Shown: piece after piece, positions 45,484 through 53,932 of the stretch | How the letters are laid out: every line of letters begins with the position of its first letter | Numbering within the stretch: the stretch's first letter is position 1 | Source of the DNA: a virus | Virus record (IMG/VR): IMGVR_UViG_3300044732_001952 | Location: 1 to 64,000 of that record | Strand: one strand, 5' to 3' | Length of the DNA: 64,000 nt | The notes under the pieces: generated by a model | What the model was told of the DNA's origin: nothing | Seen by the model: only the letters and a program-made list of their open reading frames with translations | Databases searched by the model: none | Program-made: the position numbers and the translations under genes

Positions 45484-46926
45484 TTAAAGAATCCAAACCT
45501 TTACAGGTTCATATCTTTCTGAATGTACGGTTTCATTCATAATATTAACAGGTGTTAAACTGTTAGGATTATTCAGAACCGATTTCAAGATTGATGGACT
45601 GAAACCACTAATTAAAGCAGTTCCAACCTCATCAAATCTTGCTGGGAAATTACCCCCGTTGGAATGTAGGTTCCAGAAAATAATTCCAGGTTTTACATAA
45701 CCAGCGTTAGTGTACATTTCATCAATCATCGACATAGCCGAGGGATTCCAATCAGATTCATTTCCCCAACCACTACTAGTAGCGGAATCAAACTCCATAT
45801 CGGATAGGATAAGAATCTTTGTTGGCATCTCTTCCTGTGGAACACCAAATTTAACTGCTTGATTCAAGATAGTCTTGAACGCTGCTTCTAAATTAGTTGA
45901 CATACCCCATTTAGCTCTAGCTAATTGATTGTAACGGTCACTAAGTGGACCCATCAATTTTTGAATTTCGGGATTTGAAGAAAATGTCATAAACATATCT
46001 TTAAATGCTCCCTCATTTCTTTCAGAGATGTACATACCCAAAGAAATAGCCACCTCCATACATGTAAGGTTTGGATTACCTCCTACCGAACAATCCATTG
46101 AACCTGAAACGTCAACCAAAGGTAGGACAAGTTCTGTTGAACCTTCCATATAATTTGGTAGGGCTTTCCATTGTTCATTAGCCAAATCTTTATTACCGAA
46201 TCTAAGATTCTTGGTAACATCGTAAGGATACAAAGCTCCGGCGTTAACTTTAGTTTCACCTTTTTGAAGGGCTTCAATAAATTGACCAAATCTTTCTTGG
46301 TCGTTTCTGCCAAAAGCTTTTGTATACCTTGACATAGCCAAAGATGGTGTCTTTGAATACTCAATCTCTGCCCAACTTTTCGAACACATTTTTTGTTCTA
46401 CCGTGTTTGACAAAGACACAAGTAATTTTCTAAGGGATTTTGGGTCCAACTTAAGTGCTTTACGTACTTTATTAAATACCAAACCTTTACGGGGCATCCA
46501 TTTAGCACATAAACCATTACCACTTTTTAAACCTTCTACAAGAAGTGTGATGGCGTCATTTTCCAATTCAGTTCCGAAAAGGATATGAACGTCATCCCAT
46601 CTCCCGTATTCAGGAATTAAGTTAAGATTAACTTTAACTACTTTTGAGTAGTTATCAACTAGGTAAGATAAAATATCTCTAAAGATTTTTCTCTCACCAG
46701 CACCACCTCTAACATCTCTTGCCCAAAAAAGGATTCTTAATGCTGTAGTTGGTTCTTCACTGAAAGCCTTTGAGAAAAGTTTTACAACACTCTCAGAACT
46801 TTTACCTCTCATTGCTCCAATGGAGAAGAAAAGGTTAACACACTCATTAAGAGAAGATGAATTAGTTTCCATCCCGTTCTTAGTGGTTGTGTTTTCAGTT
46901 TGTAATGCTTCAGTTAATCTTGACAT
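45484..46926 (-). CDS. Ro60/TROVE-like DUF2828 protein with vWA domain
   Basis: 480 residues. The N-terminal half is helical repeats (FWARDVRGGAGERKIFRDIL, then RWDDVHILFGT) as in the DUF2828/TROVE ring. The C-terminal half is a von Willebrand A domain with MIDAS DVSGSMD, a distal Thr (MSTNLE) and LILSDMEFD. Ro60 relatives bind Y RNAs and misfolded RNAs and work with exonucleases in RNA quality control. The adjacent structured RNA supports an RNA-binding role here. No clear promoter seen. Confidence 0.82.
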   Translation of the reverse strand: MSRLTEALQTENTTTKNGMETNSSSLNECVNLFFSIGAMRGKSSESVVKLFSKAFSEEPTTALRILFWARDVRGGAGERKIFRDILSYLVDNYSKVVKVNLNLIPEYGRWDDVHILFGTELENDAITLLVEGLKSGNGLCAKWMPRKGLVFNKVRKALKLDPKSLRKLLVSLSNTVEQKMCSKSWAEIEYSKTPSLAMSRYTKAFGRNDQERFGQFIEALQKGETKVNAGALYPYDVTKNLRFGNKDLANEQWKALPNYMEGSTELVLPLVDVSGSMDCSVGGNPNLTCMEVAISLGMYISERNEGAFKDMFMTFSSNPEIQKLMGPLSDRYNQLARAKWGMSTNLEAAFKTILNQAVKFGVPQEEMPTKILILSDMEFDSATSSGWGNESDWNPSAMSMIDEMYTNAGYVKPGIIFWNLHSNGGNFPARFDEVGTALISGFSPSILKSVLNNPNSLTPVNIMNETVHSERYEPVKVWIL

Positions 46927-46974
46927 AATTTCTATTTTTTTAATTAGGTTTCTTTAAAACAGTTATAAATTATA

Positions 46975-47304
46975 CTATTTATTTTCTGATTTGTCAATAG
47001 GTTTTTTTGTATATTTTCTAATTAATTTAAAAATCTCCGTAATGTCTGTAAACTCGGATGGTGGACTATCCATTCTACTAGGAAGAAACATCACAGTAAA
47101 CCCGTGATTAGCATAAAATGTTTCAGTAACTCTAACACCATTGATTTTACCAAGATAAACCCAAGGAAAATTTCCTGATAGTTTTACATCAATTCCTATT
47201 TTTTTAAGTCGTTCAACAAACACTCCGAGTTTATCTGTACTTATTTTTGTACTAGTTTCTGTTTCCATTTCTATATATGTTCCAAATTTAGTTTTTACTT
47301 CCAT
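46975..47304 (-). CDS. Hypothetical protein, 109 aa
   Basis: Start at ATG 47304 (MEVKTKFGTYIEME); a TTG 9 bases upstream is in frame. NFPWVYLGKINGVRVTETF, then HGFTVMFLP is a pattern shared by many Bacteroidota phage proteins of unknown function. Overlaps the zinc-finger gene upstream. Confidence 0.65.
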   Translation of the reverse strand: MEVKTKFGTYIEMETETSTKISTDKLGVFVERLKKIGIDVKLSGNFPWVYLGKINGVRVTETFYANHGFTVMFLPSRMDSPPSEFTDITEIFKLIRKYTKKPIDKSENK

Positions 47305-47461
47305 AACATTCAAGTTTTTTATCCGTCACATTCCACAAATCTTTTTTTCCTTCCGTCATGTGACAATTGTGTTTCTTTCCCGTTTTTTCACCGAACTCCA
47401 CAATCATATCATTATGACGATTACGGATAAAGTGAGGACATTCTTTACAGGGTTTTTTCAT
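47288..47461 (-). CDS. Small zinc-finger-like protein, 57 aa
   Basis: ATG at 47461; MKKPCKECPHFIRNRHND, then HNCHMTEGKK: CxxCPxF and H-x-C-H could bind one zinc. TATCTTTG lies 4 bases before the ATG, so leaderless. Its stop lies inside the next gene. Confidence 0.65.
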   Translation of the reverse strand: MKKPCKECPHFIRNRHNDMIVEFGEKTGKKHNCHMTEGKKDLWNVTDKKLECYGSKN

Positions 47462-47465
47462 AACA

Positions 47466-47473
47466 CAAAGATA
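47466..47473 (-). promoter_or_regulatory. -7 box TATCTTTG, leaderless spacing
   Basis: TATCTTTG-TGTT-ATG. Confidence 0.65.
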
Positions 47474-47478
47474 AAAAA

Positions 47479-47508
47479 AAATCCCACATGATTAACATAT
47501 AGGATTAT
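47479..47508 (-). terminator. Terminator of the FKBP gene
   Basis: ATCCTATATGTTAATCATGTGGGAT followed by T9 on the minus strand. Confidence 0.6.
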
Positions 47509-47531
47509 TTTTTTTATGATTTTTTTAAAAA

Positions 47532-47945
47532 TTACGCTACTTCAACAATTTCCAATTCAAAAATCAATTTTCTACCAGCCAATGGGTGATTAGCATCGAT
47601 GGTAACAGTTTCTTCGTTTACATCAGTAACAACAACAGGAATTGGCCCCGCTTCTGTTTGTGCTTCCAACATTTGACCTGCTTGTACTCCTTCAGGTACT
47701 CTATCAAGAGGTACTTGGTTAACTAGTTCTTCGTTATATGGTCCATAAGCTTGCTCTGGTTCTAATTCAACAGTTTTTTTATCACCTGCCGACAACCCCA
47801 TAACACCTTGTTCAAAACCAAGAATCAAATTACCCTCACCAACAACGAATTCGATTGGGTCTTTACCTGTAGATGAATCGAAAACATTATTATCTTCAAA
47901 TTTACCTGTGTAATGTACTTTTACTTTACTTCCTTCTTTAATCAT
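47532..47945 (-). CDS. FKBP-type peptidyl-prolyl isomerase (SlyD-like)
   Basis: 137 residues. VKVHYTGKFEDNNVFDSSTG, GFEQGVMGLSAGDKKTV and the flap insert HPLAGRKLIFELEIVEV match SlyD/FKBP domains; the IF insert lies between. Short cytoplasmic folding helper. Phage copies are unusual; may assist coat or tail folding together with the DnaJ at 49219. Confidence 0.92.
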   Translation of the reverse strand: MIKEGSKVKVHYTGKFEDNNVFDSSTGKDPIEFVVGEGNLILGFEQGVMGLSAGDKKTVELEPEQAYGPYNEELVNQVPLDRVPEGVQAGQMLEAQTEAGPIPVVVTDVNEETVTIDANHPLAGRKLIFELEIVEVA

Positions 47946-47995
47946 TTTAACAATATTTTATTTTTATTATATATTAAATCTACTATTAAAAAAAC

Positions 47996-49195
47996 TTATT
48001 GTAAAGTACCTTCATTGTTTTCTTGTAAAATTAATGCACCAACTCGGTACATTTTTTTCTTCCATGTTTCAGCTTTTTTATGAAAACGTTTTTCAAAGAA
48101 TTTAAAAAATACGTAAGGGTCTTCTTTAGCTTTTTGTGGAACTTTATCCATACTAATATTTACCCCAACAGATTGAATTCCTTTTACACCGTTCTCTAAT
48201 ACAGTATCCCAAAGGTTTATTAAAGATTTTATAGCACTATCCTTGGAACTTGTGTCTACTCCCATAGACTTAAGTTGTGTATCTCTCATTAATTTATGTA
48301 ACATATATAATGGATTACGTTTACTACCAGCTGACGGTAATTGGAAACTTTTTAAATATTCTTCAGCGTTAAAATCTTCCAACATCTTCATTTGACGCCA
48401 AACCTCTGATTTATGTAATTCTCTTACAAAATCATCAGTTGTTTTAATGTCCTTATTTTTTAATTTATAATATAACTGTTCAATTCTAGCGTTAATCTCA
48501 AAAGATAAGTGTAGGTATACTAAATTAAGAAAATCACGCCACCAATCAATACCTATTTCCCTAAAATAATGGTTATTAGCCACAGCATTTAGAGCGGTTT
48601 CTTTACCAAAATGTACATCTTTACCAGCCTTTAATTGTTTACATTTTTGATAAACGTGTAAAAGTTCGTGAGCTATAGTTTCTCTTAATTCATTAACATC
48701 TTTAGTAGACATACCTTCTTTTTCAATAATTACATTAAAATCTAGGTATAGTTTTGATAAAACCATATGTTTACCTAGTTTACTTAGTTTTTGGGTTATC
48801 TCACCACCTACAGAGGCTTGTATTGTCCCATCCTCTTGTTTTAACACTATCGAAGGTATTCCTACAACATTAAAAGTTATCCTAGGTTTCCATATTGGCA
48901 ATGATTGAAACATTTTTGAATTTAGGAAATCTTTCATATCACTAAAACCATTGTCTTTCATAACAAAATCCATTACCTCACCACCAGATATTTCAACATC
49001 ATTTGATTTATTAGCAAAATCTTCTATTTCTTCTCCTGTGTTTGGGTCTGTGTAGTTAAATCTACCTTCTTCGGCCCAACCACCTCTTATTTCAGATTTA
49101 ATCTCATCCAATAGTAATTTTGTTAAAGATTCAACCCATGGGTCCAAATCTTTAGGGACACCCATTATCTCGTTAAGTAATTCTACTTTTTTCAT
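47996..49195 (-). CDS. Zinc metallopeptidase-like protein (HExxH)
   Basis: 399 residues. ETIAHELLHVYQKCK near 175 is a clear H-E-x-x-H with following helix; a downstream third ligand may be in NAVANNHYFREIG. N-terminus MKKVELLNEIMGVPKDLD has an LLNE site. ATATTTAT lies 12 bases upstream. No signal peptide, so intracellular or head-associated. Substrate unknown. Confidence 0.65.
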   Translation of the reverse strand: MKKVELLNEIMGVPKDLDPWVESLTKLLLDEIKSEIRGGWAEEGRFNYTDPNTGEEIEDFANKSNDVEISGGEVMDFVMKDNGFSDMKDFLNSKMFQSLPIWKPRITFNVVGIPSIVLKQEDGTIQASVGGEITQKLSKLGKHMVLSKLYLDFNVIIEKEGMSTKDVNELRETIAHELLHVYQKCKQLKAGKDVHFGKETALNAVANNHYFREIGIDWWRDFLNLVYLHLSFEINARIEQLYYKLKNKDIKTTDDFVRELHKSEVWRQMKMLEDFNAEEYLKSFQLPSAGSKRNPLYMLHKLMRDTQLKSMGVDTSSKDSAIKSLINLWDTVLENGVKGIQSVGVNISMDKVPQKAKEDPYVFFKFFEKRFHKKAETWKKKMYRVGALILQENNEGTLQ

Positions 49196-49207
49196 TAAAG
49201 TTTTATT

Positions 49208-49215
49208 ATAAATAT
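49208..49215 (-). promoter_or_regulatory. ATATTTAT element
   Basis: Twelve bases upstream of the ATG at 49195 in GATATTTATAATAAAA context. Confidence 0.45.
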
Positions 49216-49218
49216 CCT

Positions 49219-50151
49219 TTAACTAAAGTTGGGCATATTTTTTAACTCCCTTATCTTATATTCTTCAATATCAGATAATTCTTTTGGTATTATTGGGTTT
49301 AATGTAACGTATAAATCACCGGTTATACCAGTAGAACCATCCACAAAACCCTTACCACGTAATCTAAACGTTTTATTTGTCTCAGATAACTTAGGTATCT
49401 TTACTTTAACACTACCATCTAAAGTACTAAACTCACTTTCAATACCTAATAAAATGTCTAGGATTGGAATGTCTAATTTTCTTTTAAGATTTAAACCTTC
49501 TAAAGTATAAACATCATGTGGTTTTAACTTGGTAATAAAATACAAATCCCCCCTTTGGGCATTCTTAACCCAATCACCTAAACCAGGGTAGGTAAAGAAA
49601 GAATCATCAACTGTTCCACTAGGTACTTTAACCTCAACACTTCTAATCGTTTTAACAGCACCATTACCATTACAGTGATAACAAACAGATTTAAATAATT
49701 TACCGTTACCACCACAATTATTACACATAAATAAAAATGGGCCTTGTTGTATATGACCATTCCCACCACATTGGTTACACTGTTGTGGTTCAAAACCTCC
49801 TTCCCCATGACATTTGTCACAAGCTTCGGTAGAATGGAAATTAATAATCTTATCACAACCATAATAAGATTCCTCAAGGGTTAATTCTATAACTAATTTT
49901 AAAGGTCTAGCTTTTTGTGGACCTCCTTGGAAAGGGTTAAAACCACCAAAAGGATTTCCTTGGTTTTTTGGTTTTTGTTTCCCTGTTAATATTTCGTAAG
50001 CTTCAACAACCTTTTTAAAGTTTTCTTCAGCCTCTTTGTTGTTTGGGTTTAAATCTGGGTGATATTTTTTAGACATTTTTCTATATGCCTTTTTTATATC
50101 TTCTTCTTTAGCTCCTTCATTTAAACCTAAAATATCATAATATTCTTTCAT
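49219..50151 (-). CDS. dnaJ: DnaJ-type co-chaperone
   Basis: 310 residues. J-domain (YYDILGLNEGAKEEDIKKAY, with HPD in KYHPDLNP), Gly/Phe linker (NPFGGFNPF), four CxxC zinc repeats (CDKCHGEGG, CNQCGGNG, CNNCGGNG, CYHCNGNG) and a substrate-binding C-terminal domain. Shorter than bacterial DnaJ (~375) at the C-terminus. No dnaK in the window, so it must recruit the host Hsp70. Phage J-proteins help replication or assembly. Confidence 0.93.
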   Translation of the reverse strand: MKEYYDILGLNEGAKEEDIKKAYRKMSKKYHPDLNPNNKEAEENFKKVVEAYEILTGKQKPKNQGNPFGGFNPFQGGPQKARPLKLVIELTLEESYYGCDKIINFHSTEACDKCHGEGGFEPQQCNQCGGNGHIQQGPFLFMCNNCGGNGKLFKSVCYHCNGNGAVKTIRSVEVKVPSGTVDDSFFTYPGLGDWVKNAQRGDLYFITKLKPHDVYTLEGLNLKRKLDIPILDILLGIESEFSTLDGSVKVKIPKLSETNKTFRLRGKGFVDGSTGITGDLYVTLNPIIPKELSDIEEYKIRELKNMPNFS

Positions 50152-50209
50152 TTGTTAATAATAATAGTGTGGACATTTTTTGTAAACGTATGTAATATTA
50201 AAAAGTAAT

Positions 50210-50851
50210 ATGTACGAAATAATATTAACAGAAAATGATAAGAAAGTCAAAACACTATACAAATATAGTCGGGAATATGATGCTCTTTATCGTTTTACAA
50301 ACGTAAGTAATAAACAAATACAATATCCGAAAAAACAAGTTTATAAAAACAAAGTTTTAACGGAGGTAGTTTATCATGTCTTACTCTTAAAGAAAAGAGG
50401 TGAGGGTGATAAAAGTATTATTCTACGGGATAAATATGGTAAATTATTAGAATCATTTATGGAGGACCCTGATTGGGTTGTTTTAGGCCGTTCTGAATAT
50501 CAAATAGAGGAACAATTTTCGGTAACGGGTGCAAATAGAAAATTAAACACCCAAGAGATTATTAGTTACGTTTTGTTGAGTAAATTAAGTGATAAAAACC
50601 CTAAACAGGTTGTTATTTTAAATAATAAAATTGTTATAGAAGGTTTAGCTTTAAATATGGTTACTTGTAAGGATGTTAGTGAGGCCACTAGATTGTACAA
50701 TAGATTACGTATCCATTGCTATGACAACAGAGTTAAACACATTATTTTCTTTGGTTCTGTACCTAAAGAAAATAAAAAAGAATGGTACAAAAAATTGAAT
50801 TCAGTAACTGGTGTAGGTTACAATAGACTATATAGAAGTAGTAGTCGTTAA
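50210..50851 (+). CDS. Hypothetical protein, 213 aa
   Basis: Basic, alpha/beta protein with no recognised domain. Starts MYEIILTENDKKVKTLYKYS. Its 3' end overlaps the convergent RNase HII gene by 24 bases. Confidence 0.7.
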   Translation: MYEIILTENDKKVKTLYKYSREYDALYRFTNVSNKQIQYPKKQVYKNKVLTEVVYHVLLLKKRGEGDKSIILRDKYGKLLESFMEDPDWVVLGRSEYQIEEQFSVTGANRKLNTQEIISYVLLSKLSDKNPKQVVILNNKIVIEGLALNMVTCKDVSEATRLYNRLRIHCYDNRVKHIIFFGSVPKENKKEWYKKLNSVTGVGYNRLYRSSSR

Positions 50852-51430
50852 AATTTTCTTTAAAAAACTTTTTCTATGGTGACTAGTTATACCTTCTTCT
50901 TTTATAGTTTGAATGTGGTGACTACTTCCATACCCCTTATTTTTATCCCACTTATATGAAGGAAATTTTTCGTGGAGAAAGTTCATGTATTCATCACGAT
51001 AAACTTTAGCTACAATTGAAGCAGCAGCAATAGAAAGATATTCATTATCACCTTTAATAACACAAGTATAAGGTATCTCTTCAAAAGAATCAAAAATATT
51101 ACCATCAACCAAGATATGTTCAGGTTTAACTGATAAAGAAGTAATAGCTTTATTCATTGCACCAAATGTTGCGTTTTGGATGTTGTAGGTGTCGATACCT
51201 TCCACATCAACCATCTCAACTGAAATAGCTATCGCATTTTCTTCAATTTCTTTAAGAGCTCTTTGTCTACCTTTTTCTGTTAGTTTTTTTGAGTCTTTAA
51301 TTTGTTCAGATGTAAAATATTTGGGTAGGATTACTGCTGCCGCAAAAACAGGTCCAGCTAACGAACCTCTACCGACCTCATCAACACCACATTCTACTAA
51401 ATCTGTGTGTAAATATGATTTTAAACCCAT
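50828..51430 (-). CDS. rnhB: Ribonuclease HII
   Basis: 200 residues. CGVDEVGRGSLAGPVFAAAV holds the first catalytic Asp-Glu and the GRG-x-LAGPV signature; ILVDGN and ASIVAKVYRDEYM complete the active site; GYGSSHH near the end. Cleaves RNA in RNA-DNA hybrids, so removes replication primers or misincorporated ribonucleotides. One-base overlap with the gene upstream. Confidence 0.95.
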   Translation of the reverse strand: MGLKSYLHTDLVECGVDEVGRGSLAGPVFAAAVILPKYFTSEQIKDSKKLTEKGRQRALKEIEENAIAISVEMVDVEGIDTYNIQNATFGAMNKAITSLSVKPEHILVDGNIFDSFEEIPYTCVIKGDNEYLSIAAASIVAKVYRDEYMNFLHEKFPSYKWDKNKGYGSSHHIQTIKEEGITSHHRKSFLKKILTTTTSI

Positions 51431-51666
51431 TATATAGTGTTTTTTAAGAATTTAAAATTTATGTTATAAATTTCTACCTCAAACTCTTGGTCTAAATTAG
51501 TGTTGTTATCTTTTTTAATTTCTCTTTGGATTTCTCTATGGATTTCTCTATGTAAATCATCACGTAAATCATATACTATTTCTTTTGGTAAAAGGAATTT
51601 ACCTGCTTTTACTTCATCCATATTGACCATGGAGTAAGCAAAATCAACAAAACTTTTTAATTCCAT
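51430..51666 (-). CDS. Hypothetical protein, 78 aa
   Basis: Contains HREIHREIQREIKK, a charged repeat. Overlaps both neighbours by 1-10 bases. Not recognised. Confidence 0.65.
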   Translation of the reverse strand: MELKSFVDFAYSMVNMDEVKAGKFLLPKEIVYDLRDDLHREIHREIQREIKKDNNTNLDQEFEVEIYNINFKFLKNTI

Positions 51667-51854
51667 CCTATTAATTTTTTAAATTTTTCCCATTTAGTGA
51701 GTTTTTTTTGAACTGTATTTGGTTCTTTTTTAATGATTTCACCCAAACCACCCATTATCTCATTAATGAACTTATTTTTTTTATGTTCAGTTACTAATTG
51801 GTCTTGTACAATTTTTCTTCTTTCTTGTTCTATTTCCCATTCTTCTCTATTCAT
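51657..51854 (-). CDS. Small basic helical protein, 65 aa
   Basis: MNREEWEIEQERRKIVQDQL opens a charged helix; C-terminal KKLTKWEKFKKLIGWN is amphipathic. Overlaps the NUDIX gene by 8 bases. Confidence 0.6.
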   Translation of the reverse strand: MNREEWEIEQERRKIVQDQLVTEHKKNKFINEIMGGLGEIIKKEPNTVQKKLTKWEKFKKLIGWN

Positions 51855-52281
51855 ATAACAATTTGTTTAATTTTCTGTTAATTGATTCTCTTAAATTTAA
51901 TATGGGTTCTACTAATTGGAAAGTTTTACTCCAACCTTTATGTATTGGTTTTGGTAAATTATTTTCATTAGACCACATATAATCATCATTTTCATCTAAT
52001 TTTAGATTAGGTTTAAATTCTTCATCAACAAACCCAACAAAGACATGAAAAAGACCGTAATCATTTGTTATTGTATCTAATAACTTAATGTTTTGTATTT
52101 GACTAGAATCTACCCTTATTTCCTCTTCAATCTCTCTTTTAACACAATCTAATGGTGTCTCACCTTCAACATCCATAGTACCCGTTAAAATGGACCATAC
52201 TATTGGCCTATCAGACCTATGTAACAAAAGAAAGTTATTTGTATCTCTTGCTATTATTAAAATTCCTACAGACTCTTTCAT
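51847..52281 (-). CDS. NUDIX hydrolase
   Basis: 144 residues. The Nudix box reads GTMDVEGETPLDCVKREIEE: the REIEEEI core is intact. VGILIIARDTNNFLLLHRS is the first strand pair. Hydrolyses a nucleoside diphosphate derivative; substrate not predictable. ATATTTAT at 52306 is 24 bases upstream. First gene of a unit with RNase HII. Confidence 0.9.
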   Translation of the reverse strand: MKESVGILIIARDTNNFLLLHRSDRPIVWSILTGTMDVEGETPLDCVKREIEEEIRVDSSQIQNIKLLDTITNDYGLFHVFVGFVDEEFKPNLKLDENDDYMWSNENNLPKPIHKGWSKTFQLVEPILNLRESINRKLNKLLYE

Positions 52282-52305
52282 TATATATATAAATTCATTA
52301 TACTT

Positions 52306-52313
52306 ATAAATAT
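52306..52313 (-). promoter_or_regulatory. ATATTTAT element in divergent region
   Basis: Between the NUDIX gene (-) and the membrane protein gene (+); its plus-strand reading TATAAATA lies 15 bases before the ATG at 52328. Confidence 0.4.
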
Positions 52314-52327
52314 AAAAACAATACAGT

Positions 52328-52672
52328 ATGAATACATTATTATTTATTTTAGTTTGTTATGGATTGTCAAATATCATTGTTTATGGAACAATATTTGGCA
52401 GTATGAGAGAGTTTTTGACTAAGAAGAGCCCTAATTTTTGGGGTAAACTAGTTTCTTGTATGATGTGTTTTCCTACATGGGCAGGATTCTTCCTTTCATT
52501 AACATTTTTCTCACCTAGTTTGTACTATGGTTTAGGAGATTTAAATCTTGGATTTTTTACAATACCTAATGAAGTTACTTCCGTATTTTTTGACGGTATG
52601 TTAGCCTCAGGTACTACTTGGTTAATCCATACATTTCAGGAAATGGCTGAAAGAGCCTTTAATGAGGAATAA
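52328..52672 (+). CDS. Membrane protein, DUF1360-like
   Basis: 114 residues. Hydrophobic N-terminus (NTLLFILVCYGLSNIIVYG), then KLVSCMMCFPTWAGFFLSL: a C-x-x-C in a membrane helix as in DUF1360-type proteins (CPxCxGFW). A further short helix near the C-terminus. Function unknown. Confidence 0.65.
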   Translation: MNTLLFILVCYGLSNIIVYGTIFGSMREFLTKKSPNFWGKLVSCMMCFPTWAGFFLSLTFFSPSLYYGLGDLNLGFFTIPNEVTSVFFDGMLASGTTWLIHTFQEMAERAFNEE

Positions 52673-52700
52673 AAAAAGGGACTTAATTAGTCCCTTTTTC
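52672..52700. terminator. Bidirectional intrinsic terminator
   Basis: AAAAAAAGGGACTTAATTAGTCCCTTTTT between convergent genes. Confidence 0.8.
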
Positions 52701-53081
52701 TTCTTTAACAAATAATTTATCCAAATGTCTTTCTTCTAGTTCTTCATAAAAAGTGTTAGAATTCATCCCATTTATTTCGTAGTGTGATATCTCACCCTTA
52801 TCTACTTTAGTGTCTAACCATTCTGTAATTTTATTATTAGCGGTTTCGTCATCTAAAGCACTAAAACTTTTTGTACATCTAAATTCTAAATCACCACCTC
52901 TACCAATAACATTTAAATCGGTTTCAATGATGTGACCTAGGATTTCGGCTTCACGTAATTGTTTATTATAATTTTCGGTTAAAACCACTGAATACTCAAA
53001 ATCATAAAAACTTAGTTCATTTAAAGCCTCAGCCATTTTAGGTAGATTAACTGTTTGGTGAAAATTTTTAGGAACCCCCAT
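52683..53081 (-). CDS. Hypothetical protein, 132 aa
   Basis: Start at ATG 53081 (MGVPKNFHQTVNLPKMAEAL), one base after the upstream stop; the frame extends 20 codons upstream. Acidic alpha/beta. Not recognised. Confidence 0.65.
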   Translation of the reverse strand: MGVPKNFHQTVNLPKMAEALNELSFYDFEYSVVLTENYNKQLREAEILGHIIETDLNVIGRGGDLEFRCTKSFSALDDETANNKITEWLDTKVDKGEISHYEINGMNSNTFYEELEERHLDKLFVKEEKGTN

Positions 53082-53082
53082 T

Positions 53083-53532
53083 TTAAGAAATTTTTTCTGT
53101 TGTTTTGTTATTATCTTGTTGTTCGTTTGTTGTAGTAACATTAGCGATAATGTTTTTTGCGTTCAACTTTAGATTATTCTCTTCTGTAGTGAATTTAAGG
53201 TGATTAAGTTCATCTAAACTTTTTGTTTCAAAAACTCTTTTAAGTTCCTCAACCTTAGCTTTAAGTAATCTTTCTTTTTCCTCAATTTCTAGATTATAGT
53301 TAATTACCTTTTCTTCAATATAATCTAAAATTTCATCAAAACTTTTTGTATCTGAATAAAACATATTATAAAGAGAACCTTGTTCTTTGGTTTCTTTTTG
53401 TGAAACCTGAATTTCATCTGTTTCCTCTATTTCCCAAGTCTTTCTTAAGTTAACCTCAACTATTCTATAACCTTCAGCAACTTTTAACCCCTTAAAAAAA
53501 GGTTGTAGTTTGTCTATTCTTTTTTGTATCAT
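53083..53532 (-). CDS. Coiled-coil hypothetical protein, 149 aa
   Basis: Start at ATG 53532 (MIQKRIDKLQPFFKG) overlapping the upstream stop (TAATG). Residues 60-115 are a charged coiled coil; the C-terminus is Asn/Gln/Thr-rich. Not recognised. Confidence 0.65.
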   Translation of the reverse strand: MIQKRIDKLQPFFKGLKVAEGYRIVEVNLRKTWEIEETDEIQVSQKETKEQGSLYNMFYSDTKSFDEILDYIEEKVINYNLEIEEKERLLKAKVEELKRVFETKSLDELNHLKFTTEENNLKLNAKNIIANVTTTNEQQDNNKTTEKIS

Positions 53533-53735
53533 TATAATTGAATTCCTGTGAGTAATGCTGTGATAATGTATGAGATAGAAAGACCCAATAAAAACCTGTC
53601 CCAAGTAGAGATTTCGTATTTAGTGGGTACTTCCGACCTCAACCCATTTATTATATTCCAAGAGTGTTTAAGTACATTAAAGACACCCATTATGAATATA
53701 ACTAATAAAACTTTATTTAAAAAAAATTCTCCCAT
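53532..53735 (-). CDS. Small two-helix membrane protein
   Basis: 67 residues, hydrophobic helices at about 6-22 and 48-65 with a polar linker. Could be a holin-like protein or an inner-membrane accessory. One-base overlap with the Hc1-like gene. Confidence 0.6.
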   Translation of the reverse strand: MGEFFLNKVLLVIFIMGVFNVLKHSWNIINGLRSEVPTKYEISTWDRFLLGLSISYIITALLTGIQL

Positions 53736-53920
53736 TACGGTGTTACCATTTGTTTTTTAGTGTTACTAATTTCATCTCTAGTGTCTTTAGCCACATTACG
53801 AATGTCTTGTAAAGTTTTTCTTGCTCTAGTACCAGCAGTTTTATTACCTTTTTCAATAAATTTTTCGTAATCATCTCTAAAAGATTTTACAAGATTTTCT
53901 AGTTCAATAATTTTTTCCAT
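53735..53920 (-). CDS. Histone H1-like protein, Hc1 type
   Basis: 61 residues. LVKSFRDDYEKFIEKGNKTA and GTRARKTLQDIRNVAKDTRDE match the N-terminal helical part of Bacteroidota Hc1-like proteins (DFDKFYNKGNKAAGTRVRK), without the Lys/Ala-rich tail. Expected to bind DNA or compact it, here possibly phage or host nucleoid. Confidence 0.7.
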   Translation of the reverse strand: MEKIIELENLVKSFRDDYEKFIEKGNKTAGTRARKTLQDIRNVAKDTRDEISNTKKQMVTP

Positions 53921-53932
53921 TTTAATTATTTT

